Assembly (NCBI GenBank): GCA_026400425.1
Contig: JAPLPC010000587.1
Span: 1 to 8,506, forward strand
Direction of reading: 5' to 3'
Length of the DNA stretch: 8,506 bases
Origin: Hyphomicrobiales bacterium
Lineage (GTDB): Bacteria > Pseudomonadota > Alphaproteobacteria > Rhizobiales > Xanthobacteraceae
Shown here: piece after piece, positions 1-8,506 of the stretch
Numbering within the stretch: position 1 is the first letter of the stretch
How the letters are laid out: every line of letters starts with the position of its first letter
Made by a program: the position numbers and the translations under genes
Notes under the pieces: generated by a model
The model's input: only the letters and a program-made list of their open reading frames with translations
What the model was told of the DNA's origin: nothing
Database searches by the model: none

Positions 1-320
1 ACCGCGTCCGCGCCCGCGGCATCGACGTGCCGGTGTTGCCCGGCATCATGCCGATGCACAATTTCAAGCAGGCGCGCAATTTCGTCACCCGCGCCGGCAC
101 CACCGTGCCGGACTGGCTGGCCGACAAGTTCGACGGCCTCGACGACGACGCCGAGACGCGCAAGCTGGTCGCCGCCACCGTGGCCGCCGGCCAGGTGCAG
201 AAGCTCGCCAAACACGGCGTCAACGACTTCCATTTCTACACGATGAACCGCGCCGATTTGGTGTTCGCCATCAGCCATCTGCTCGGCTTCCGACCCAACG
301 CTGCGCGCAAGGCTGCGTAA
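1..320 (+). CDS. metF: Methylenetetrahydrofolate reductase, C-terminal part (start lies before the window)
   Basis: This is the 3' end of a flavoprotein that reduces 5,10-methylene-THF to 5-methyl-THF in the cytoplasm, supplying the methyl donor for methionine synthase. The frame is open from base 3 and 105 codons are visible before the TAA at 318-320. Two MetF-family signatures are present: the stretch IDVPVLPGIMPM near the visible start, a late strand of the TIM barrel, and DFHFYTMNRADL near the C-terminus. The family is usually about 290-310 residues, so roughly two thirds of the gene lies upstream. The ATG at base 27 is an internal methionine (PGIM-P), not the start. metH follows after 22 bases on the same strand, so co-transcription is likely. 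The promoter and any regulation lie outside the window. Identification is confident from the C-terminal signature and from the neighbour. Confidence 0.93.
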   Translation, partial: RVRARGIDVPVLPGIMPMHNFKQARNFVTRAGTTVPDWLADKFDGLDDDAETRKLVAATVAAGQVQKLAKHGVNDFHFYTMNRADLVFAISHLLGFRPNAARKAA

Positions 321-342
321 AAAATCAAGGCTGCCTGATCTC

Positions 343-3525
<3,183 letters not shown>

Positions 3526-4174
3526 GGATATCATTGCCGATCGATTCAAGAATGCGAATGACGACTACTCGTCGATCCTGTGCAAGGCTTTGGCCGATCG
3601 CCTCGCCGAAGCTTTCGCCGAGCGCATGCACGAGCGCGTTCGCAAGGAATTCTGGGCCTATGCACCGGACGAGACCCTCTCGACCGACGACATGATCCTG
3701 GAGAAATACCAGGGCATCCGTCCGGCGCCCGGCTATCCCGCACAGCCCGATCACACCGAGAAGGCGACGCTATTCCGGCTGCTCGATGCCGAAGCCACCG
3801 CCGGCGTCTCGCTCACCGAAAGCTATGCGATGTGGCCGGGTTCGTCGGTGTCGGGGCTTTATTTGAGCCACCCGGAGAGTTCGTATTTCGGCGTCGGCAA
3901 GATCGAGCGCGACCAGGTCGAGGACTACGCCACCCGCAAGGGCATGAGCGTCGCCGAGGTCGAGCGCTGGCTGGCCCCGATCCTGAACTATATTCCAGGC
4001 AGCGGCCCGGCCTCTGTCACCGCGATCACAACGCCGACCCCGGCCAATGACGCCAGCCCGGCTGATCTCGCCGCGCATCCGCCCGGTTGCAATTGCGCCG
4101 TGCATCTGATGTATCGCAGCAAGAAAGTCGGCGCGAAGTAGCCGACGAAGCTGAGATGCGCCATCTAATCTGAT

Positions 4175-4201
4175 GGCTGTAGAGACGACGTCGCTACAGC
4201 C
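4175..4201. terminator. Candidate stem-loop between convergent metH and corA
   Basis: GGCTGTAG at 4175-4182 pairs perfectly with CTACAGCC at 4194-4201 around an 11-base loop that contains the palindrome CGACGTCG. The right arm overlaps the corA stop codon (4194-4196). A smaller stem, GCCATC/GATGGC (4160-4165 with 4172-4177), overlaps the left arm and would compete with it. The place, between two converging genes, suits a bidirectional terminator, but neither side has a proper T run, so an intrinsic terminator is uncertain. Confidence 0.35.
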
Positions 4202-5174
4202 ACTTCTTCCATTTGAAGAACAGATACGGAAACACAGCCGCGAAGAACATCATCATGATCGCCATGGGATAACCGAACTCCCATTGCAGTTCGGGCATCA
4301 GCCTGAAGTTCATGCCATAGACCGAGGCGATCAGCGTCGGCGGCATCAGCACCACCGCCATCACCGAAAACAGCTTGATGATGTTGTTCTGCTCGAGATT
4401 GACCACGCCGAGCATGGCATCGAGGGTGAAGGTGATCTTGTTCGACAGATAGGAGGCGTGGTCGGTCAGCGAGACGACGTCGCGCTGCATGGTCTTGAGC
4501 TGGGCCCGCATGTCCTTCGACCATTTGACGCCGTCGGCCTCCGCCGTGACGAAGGTGACCAGGCGGCCGATCGAGACCAGGCTTTCACGCACTTTCGATG
4601 TCAGGTCGCCCTTGCGGCCGATGGCGATGAGGATATCCGAGTAACGCTTGGCATGACCGGTGCGCTGCGACTCGTCGGGCTCGAAAATGTCGTGGCTGAC
4701 CTGATCGACATCGGCGCCGACGCGCTCGAGAATGTCGGCGCAGCGGTCGATCACGGCGTCGAGCAGTTCAAGCAGCACCGTCTCGCCATTGGCATTGGCG
4801 GGCGCGGTGCGGGCGAGCTTAAGTTCCACCGATGCGAAGGGTCGCGGCGCGTCGTAGCGCACGGTGACGAGCCGCTGGCGGGTGAGGATGAAGGTCACCG
4901 CGGTGACGCGCGGGTTCTCGGTTTCGGAGCCGCACATCAAGCTGGCCGTCATGTAGCGGGCGCCATTCTCGATATAGAGACGGCTGGAGATTTCGATCTC
5001 CTGCATGTCTTCCCGGGTCGGGATCTCGACTCCGGCGAGCTTCTCCACCGCCTTGTCCTCGCCGGGCGACGGCTTCACCATGTCGATCCACACCGCATTC
5101 TCGGGCAAACGCGACAGATCAGTCGGCTCGGTTTTCCGGAGAGCGTGATCGACGGGGGTGAAGACAGCCAGCAT
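4194..5174 (-). CDS. corA: CorA-family magnesium/divalent cation transporter
   Basis: This is an inner-membrane pentameric channel for Mg2+ or related divalent cations. The 326-residue protein has a long cytoplasmic N-terminal part with a helical stalk (about 130-265). It then has a first membrane helix (about 268-286), the family selectivity motif YGMN with Gly287-Met288-Asn289, a short acidic periplasmic loop (MPELQWEFGYP), a second helix (about 303-322) and a basic KKWL end. Length and layout are normal for the family. The ATG at 5174-5172 is supported by a good GGAG (5180-5183, reverse strand) five bases upstream. The gene stands alone: convergent with metH and divergent from the L,D-transpeptidase gene. 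CorA relatives also include Co2+, Ni2+ and Zn2+ (ZntB-type) carriers, so the ion is not certain, although GMN is intact. The complementary strand is open over its whole length only because the gene lacks TTA, CTA and TCA codons. Confidence 0.92.
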   Translation of the reverse strand: MLAVFTPVDHALRKTEPTDLSRLPENAVWIDMVKPSPGEDKAVEKLAGVEIPTREDMQEIEISSRLYIENGARYMTASLMCGSETENPRVTAVTFILTRQRLVTVRYDAPRPFASVELKLARTAPANANGETVLLELLDAVIDRCADILERVGADVDQVSHDIFEPDESQRTGHAKRYSDILIAIGRKGDLTSKVRESLVSIGRLVTFVTAEADGVKWSKDMRAQLKTMQRDVVSLTDHASYLSNKITFTLDAMLGVVNLEQNNIIKLFSVMAVVLMPPTLIASVYGMNFRLMPELQWEFGYPMAIMMMFFAAVFPYLFFKWKKWL

Positions 5175-5591
5175 GGCAACTCCGCAGTGGTTGGAAAAGC
5201 GTCGGGACAGCCGCTGCAGAGCGGCGAAACCGAATCGGCGGGAGATGGACCATGCCCGATCCGGATGCCGCCCTCATGACAGCCTTATTGCACCGCGCCA
5301 ACCCCGCACTTGCGCAAAATTTCGTAGCCGATTGGGACCCTTGGACGAGCGGACAACGTGCATTCAGGTCACATCGATGTCTGGAAATCGTGAGATTGCG
5401 TAAACCTTGCGCACAGCCGCGGAACTTGTGCGGCAAATATGCCACAGGTGCTTGCCCGCATGCTGCAGCGCGTGTCTCGCCGCTGGAATAGCGGGAAAAT
5501 TCAGCGATACTGCGATTAATGGAATCGTGGCGCTGAGGGCCTGTTCTGTGGATGTCACTCGCGTCCCGGCCCAAGCAATTGGAACAAGTTT
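5175..5591. other. 417-base noncoding gap between divergent corA and L,D-transpeptidase genes
   Basis: No reading frame here resembles a protein I recognise, and none has a convincing start. It must hold the promoters of both flanking genes. A -10-like GATACT at 5506-5511 has only a poor -35 match at 17 bases, so I do not call a promoter. Visible structure: a perfect GC stem GCCGCT/AGCGGC (5210-5225); a stem CCGCT/AGCGG around GGAAT near 5480-5494; the octamer CTTGCGCA twice (5309-5316 and 5406-5413); and TTGCG at 5396-5400, exactly 11 bases before the TTGCG of the second octamer. Confidence 0.6.
5210..5225 (-). other. Perfect GC-rich stem-loop in the presumed corA leader
   Basis: On the corA strand, GCCGCT and AGCGGC form a six-pair stem around the four-base loop CTGC, about 27 bases upstream of the corA ribosome-binding GGAG. 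No T run follows directly (a CTTTT comes about ten bases later), so it is not a standard terminator. It could be a leader structure affecting corA expression, but short GC stems are common by chance in this genome type. Confidence 0.25.
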
Positions 5592-6275
5592 ATGTCCGTG
5601 AAGATTCGACTGGGGTTGATCGTCGCCGCCGGCATCATGCTGTCGGGCTGCATGCAGACCACCGCGATGTATCAGCCGGCGCCGGAATCGTCCCTCAAGC
5701 CAAACGACAAGGCTCAGCTCGCCAAGGCCCGTTACGCCAAAGTGAGCCCGCCGGAGCCATTCCGCCGCGCTATCGTCGATTACCATCGCAAGGAACTGCC
5801 AGGTTCGATCGTGGTCGATTCCGATAATCACTATCTGTATTTCGTGCAGGACGGCGGCAAGGCCATCCGTTACGGCGTGACGGTGGGCGAAGAAGCGCTG
5901 GCTTTCTCAGGCGTCGCCCGCGTCGGCCACATGGCTGAATGGCCGAATTGGACGCCGACCGCCGACATCCACAAGCGCATTGAAGGCCTGCCGTCCCAGG
6001 TGGCCGGCGGCGTGGACAACCCGCTCGGCGCCCGCGCGCTTTATCTCTATCAGGGCAACAAGGACACGCTGTTCCGCATCCACGGCACCAATCAGCCGGA
6101 ATATATCGGCGCATCGATCTCCTCGGGCTGCATCCGCATGACCAACGAGGACGTCATCGATCTCTACAGCCGCGTCAAGCCGGGTGCATTGGTGGTCGTG
6201 CTGGAGCCGAAGGCCGGCGACTCGCCGTATAATTCGAAGCTGGCCCTGCAGGGCGGCGGCGGAACGCCTTACTAA
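5592..6275 (+). CDS. L,D-transpeptidase (YkuD domain), predicted lipoprotein
   Basis: This is a periplasmic enzyme of the ErfK/YbiS/YcfS/YnhG family. Its members form L,D crosslinks in peptidoglycan or attach proteins to it. The 227 residues begin with a basic start, a hydrophobic stretch and a lipobox LSGC with Cys20, so lipid anchoring is predicted. After a linker (about 21-70) comes the YkuD domain (about 75-212). It includes EWPNWTPTADI, NPLGARALYLY and the catalytic signature with His164 (IHGTN) and Cys180 (SSGCIRM), with the usual 15 residues between them. The C-terminus is Gly-rich. The ATG at 5592 has only a weak GGAA upstream (5581-5584), but it gives a complete lipoprotein signal and a length normal for the family. 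The gene is followed by a strong terminator and appears monocistronic. In some alphaproteobacteria (Brucella) such enzymes tie outer-membrane proteins to peptidoglycan; whether this one does so is unknown. Confidence 0.93.
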   Translation: MSVKIRLGLIVAAGIMLSGCMQTTAMYQPAPESSLKPNDKAQLAKARYAKVSPPEPFRRAIVDYHRKELPGSIVVDSDNHYLYFVQDGGKAIRYGVTVGEEALAFSGVARVGHMAEWPNWTPTADIHKRIEGLPSQVAGGVDNPLGARALYLYQGNKDTLFRIHGTNQPEYIGASISSGCIRMTNEDVIDLYSRVKPGALVVVLEPKAGDSPYNSKLALQGGGGTPY

Positions 6276-6300
6276 GGCTTCAAGCCATATCAAGATTGAG

Positions 6301-6328
6301 AAAAGCGTCGGGCAGCCGGCGCTTTTTT
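6301..6328 (+). terminator. Rho-independent terminator of the L,D-transpeptidase gene
   Basis: An 11-pair stem (6301-6311 with 6316-6326, one G-T pair) closes the four-base loop GCAG and runs into a T tract (6323-6328, then GTTT). It starts 26 bases after the TAA of the transpeptidase gene. Read on the other strand, the same stem ends in CTTTTC, so it could also help end transcription of the convergent extensin-like gene. Confidence 0.88.
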
Positions 6329-6371
6329 GTTTCTGCTTGGTCCGTAGCCTCGTCGACCAGCAGGGCACCCA

Positions 6372-7472
6372 CTATCGCATCAGGTTCAGCGGAAACGGCG
6401 GCTGCGGGCGTGGCTTGCGCGGCTTCTTCGGTTTCGCTTTGGTCTGCGCCACCGGTTTGATGGCGGGTTCTTCCGGTGTGGCCTCGGCCGGCTTTCGCTC
6501 GGTTTCTTGCGCTGCCTCGGCGGCCGGTTGCGCCGGCTTTTCCGCCGGTCTCGCGACAGGTACGGCGGCCTCCGCAGCCACCTCGCGTGGCGGCGCTTCC
6601 GCCGGGCGCGGCATCGGCATCAATGGCGCCACCTGCGGCCATGGATCCCACACATCCCATTGGCAGATGCGATAGTCGCCACGCCGCTCGGCGAGATCGA
6701 AATGGATGTGGTCCTCGTGATAGCCGTCCGAGCCCGGGCCGAGCACGGTCGGAAATCGCGAACAGAGCGAGATCAACACCTTTTCGCGCAAGGCACGCGG
6801 CGTGCTGCGCTCGGTCAGTGCGATGCTTTGCCCGTTGCCGAGTTTCAGCGCGCGGATATCCAGTGCATTGGCGCGGCCGTGCTCGGATAATTTCGCGCCC
6901 TGCACGCGGTTACGGCCGCGGCAGCTGAACGAATCGAAGTTATCGAGTTCGATGAGTTTGGTGTTCAGGCTCGATGCCAGCGACGCCATGTCGGTCCGGA
7001 CCCAATCGGCCACCGCTGCGGCCATCGTGCAGCGCATGGTGGCGGCAGGCTTGAGCGGCACGAGCGACTTGTCCGGCAGCACGACGGCATCCAGCCGTAC
7101 CATGTCCGGGCCACCGCAGGCGCCCGGTCCCTTGATGTCGGGGATGCTCGGCGCGATGGCAATCTGGTCGGTCAATACTACGCGACATTCCGACGCCGGC
7201 GGCGGTTCGGCCGGCTTCTGCTCAGCCGCTGGCCCTTGCCCCGGTCCCTTGTCCTGTCTCGGCTGCTCCACTTGGGTCGCTGCCTCACTTGGCGGTTGCG
7301 GCGCGTCTAAGGGGCGCGCCTTCGGCAGCGGCACCCGGGTAGCTGTCAAATAAGCTTCAGTCGGCCCCGCCGTGACAAAGATCAGCGCCAACGCCAGTCC
7401 AATTGTCGTTTGGTCGCAGCGGGATAGACCAAAAGCCGATTTTCGGGCTGCTTTCCCCGCGCTAGACTTCAT
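6372..7472 (-). CDS. Extensin-like family protein with M15-peptidase-like signature, exported
   Basis: A 366-residue predicted envelope protein matching the bacterial extensin-like C-terminal family. Residues 20-40 form a hydrophobic export signal or membrane anchor (IGLALALIFVTAG, possible cleavage after TEA). Residues 47-93 are a Pro/Gln/Ala-rich linker. The globular domain (about 94-280) carries LSEHGRANALD, with His198 and Asp205, and YHEDHIHFD, with His252, His255 and His257. This pattern resembles the zinc site of M15/VanX-type peptidases, so peptidoglycan hydrolysis is possible but unproven. Six cysteines in the domain (96, 119, 148, 184, 237, 270) could pair as disulfides in the periplasm. 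Residues 283-366 are a Pro/Ala/Glu/Lys tail ending in a strongly basic KPKKPRKPRP. The ATG at 7472 has AAGG (7480-7483, reverse strand) seven bases upstream. It converges on the L,D-transpeptidase gene and diverges from the acyl-CoA ligase gene. Confidence 0.88.
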   Translation of the reverse strand: MKSSAGKAARKSAFGLSRCDQTTIGLALALIFVTAGPTEAYLTATRVPLPKARPLDAPQPPSEAATQVEQPRQDKGPGQGPAAEQKPAEPPPASECRVVLTDQIAIAPSIPDIKGPGACGGPDMVRLDAVVLPDKSLVPLKPAATMRCTMAAAVADWVRTDMASLASSLNTKLIELDNFDSFSCRGRNRVQGAKLSEHGRANALDIRALKLGNGQSIALTERSTPRALREKVLISLCSRFPTVLGPGSDGYHEDHIHFDLAERRGDYRICQWDVWDPWPQVAPLMPMPRPAEAPPREVAAEAAVPVARPAEKPAQPAAEAAQETERKPAEATPEEPAIKPVAQTKAKPKKPRKPRPQPPFPLNLMR

Positions 7473-7558
7473 GGCAAGACCTTATTCCCCAACGATGGGC
7501 CAACCCGTCGTGGGCGCTGCGGTTCCCCAGAGGCGCCGCAAGCAGAACCAAATTGCGG

Positions 7559-7563
7559 AGGAG
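7559..7563 (+). promoter_or_regulatory. Shine-Dalgarno site of the acyl-CoA ligase gene
   Basis: AGGAG lies five bases before the ATG at 7569 and is the best ribosome-binding site in the window. It fixes the start of the ligase at 7569 rather than at the in-frame ATG at 7581. Confidence 0.8.
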
Positions 7564-7568
7564 AGATA

Positions 7569-8506
7569 ATGCGCGGCTTGATGCAAGACTGGCCCCTGTT
7601 GTGTCATCGAATCATCGATCATGCAGCCAAGAACCACGCGGAGCGCGAGCTCGTCTCGCGCTCGATCGAAGGCCCGATCCATCGCACCACCTACGCCGAA
7701 ATCCGCAAGCGCTCGCTGAAAGTCGCGCAGCGACTCGATCAGGACGGCATCGTGCTCGGCGACCGCGTGGCCACCATCGCGTGGAACACCTGGCGGCATC
7801 TCGAAGCCTGGTACGGCATCATGGGCATCGGCGCCATCTGCCACACGGTCAATCCCCGGCTGTTTCCGGATCAGATCGCATGGATCATCAACCATGCGCA
7901 GGACCGCATCCTGATGACCGATCTGACCTTCGTGCCGATCCTGGAAAAGATCGCCGACCAGATTCCGAGCATCGAGCGGTTCATCATCCTCACCGACAAG
8001 GCGCATATGCCGCAGACCACGTTGAAGAACGCGGTCGCCTATGAAGACTGGATCGACGAAGTCGATGGCAATTTTCAATGGAAAGAGTTCGACGAGAACA
8101 CCGCGGCCGCGATGTGCTACACATCGGGCACGACGGGCGATCCCAAAGGCGTGCTGTATTCGCACCGTTCCAACGTGCTGCACGCGCTGGTCGCCAACAA
8201 CGGCGACGCGCTCGGCACCACGTCGAAGGACACCATGCTGCCGGTGGTGCCGCTATTCCACGCCAATAGCTGGGGCATCGCTTTCTCGGCGCCGTCGATG
8301 GGCACCAAACTGGTGATGCCCGGCGCCAAGCTCGATGGCGCGTCGGTCTACGAATTGCTGAGCAGCGAGAAGGTCACCTATACGGCCGGCGTGCCGACGG
8401 TGTGGCTGATGCTGCTGCAATACATGCAAAAGGAAAAACTGACGCTGCCGGATCTCAGGGTCGTGGTGTGCGGCGGCTCGGCATTGTCGCCAATCAGCCG
8501 ATGGTG
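7569..8506 (+). CDS. Acyl-CoA ligase (AMP-dependent synthetase family), N-terminal part, runs off the window
   Basis: The enzyme activates a carboxylic acid, probably a medium- or long-chain fatty acid, to its CoA thioester through an acyl-AMP intermediate in the cytoplasm. 312 codons are visible of an expected roughly 540-550. The adenylate-forming core shows the ATP-binding loop YTSGTTGDPKG (residues 184-194), the conserved PLFHANSWG segment, and GVPTVW and CGGSA further on. The N-terminal MRGLMQDWPLL resembles the fatty-acyl-CoA synthase group related to 3-methylthiopropionyl-CoA ligase (DmdB), so the substrate cannot be fixed. The catalytic C-terminal half is outside the window. The last codons, after GGSA (8475-8483), read LSPISRW, unlike the PRSM-type continuation I expect. 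The gap to the divergent extensin-like gene is 96 bases and must contain both promoters; I found no clear -35/-10 pair there. Confidence 0.88.
   Translation, partial: MRGLMQDWPLLCHRIIDHAAKNHAERELVSRSIEGPIHRTTYAEIRKRSLKVAQRLDQDGIVLGDRVATIAWNTWRHLEAWYGIMGIGAICHTVNPRLFPDQIAWIINHAQDRILMTDLTFVPILEKIADQIPSIERFIILTDKAHMPQTTLKNAVAYEDWIDEVDGNFQWKEFDENTAAAMCYTSGTTGDPKGVLYSHRSNVLHALVANNGDALGTTSKDTMLPVVPLFHANSWGIAFSAPSMGTKLVMPGAKLDGASVYELLSSEKVTYTAGVPTVWLMLLQYMQKEKLTLPDLRVVVCGGSALSPISRW

Noticed and set aside
4173..5279. A 368-codon open frame on the plus strand opposite corA
   Set aside because: Same effect: codon-aligned antisense of corA, rich in His, Asp, Gly and Arg, with no family features.
5421..5450. 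GGAAC at 5421 as the -35 of an EcfG-type stress promoter for the transpeptidase gene
   Set aside because: No CGTT-like -10 lies at the required 16-17 base spacing.
5119..5574. Small open frames within the corA / L,D-transpeptidase gap on both strands
   Set aside because: They lack good ribosome sites, overlap each other, and have arbitrary Arg/Ala/Cys-rich compositions with no motif.
7488..7514. Imperfect inverted repeat CCCAACGA / TCGTGGG between the divergent extensin-like and ligase genes
   Set aside because: The arms need a bulge to pair, are short, and match no operator I know, so I could not support a regulatory call.

Overview
The window reads as ordinary chromosomal DNA from a high-GC alphaproteobacterium. 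Protein style and codon use (strong G/C preference at third positions, almost no TTA/CTA/TCA codons) point to the Bradyrhizobium/Rhodopseudomonas/Afipia group. That placement is inferred from remembered family sequences, not from a search. I see no mobile element, CRISPR array, tRNA or rRNA, and no convincing undescribed multi-gene system.

Layout: (1) 1-320 (+), the 3' end of metF (5,10-methylenetetrahydrofolate reductase). (2) 343-4141 (+), metH (cobalamin-dependent methionine synthase), 22 bases behind metF and probably in the same operon. The metH reading frame is broken near 3455-3460. Codons up to about residue 1039 are clearly MetH, but the rest of the activation domain continues in another frame, and roughly 20 family residues are missing at the junction. 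(3) 4194-5174 (-), a CorA-type divalent-cation channel convergent with metH. (4) 5175-5591, a 417-base noncoding gap between divergent genes. (5) 5592-6275 (+), a lipoprotein L,D-transpeptidase, followed by a strong rho-independent terminator at 6301-6328. (6) 6372-7472 (-), an extensin-like protein with an M15-peptidase-like histidine/aspartate signature and long Pro/Ala-rich tails. (7) 7569-8506 (+), the first 312 codons of an acyl-CoA ligase that runs off the window.

Functional links: metF and metH supply consecutive steps of methionine regeneration (methylene-THF to methyl-THF, then methyl transfer to homocysteine). The L,D-transpeptidase and the extensin-like protein are both predicted cell-envelope proteins that may act on peptidoglycan, but they are convergent and not an operon. 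CorA and the acyl-CoA ligase look like unrelated single genes.

The observation most worth checking is the metH frame break. It looks like a short deletion between two TTCAT-type microrepeats. As written, it would leave a methionine synthase with its catalytic and B12 domains intact but without the AdoMet-binding part of its reactivation domain. Whether it is a real mutation or a sequence error cannot be decided from the window.
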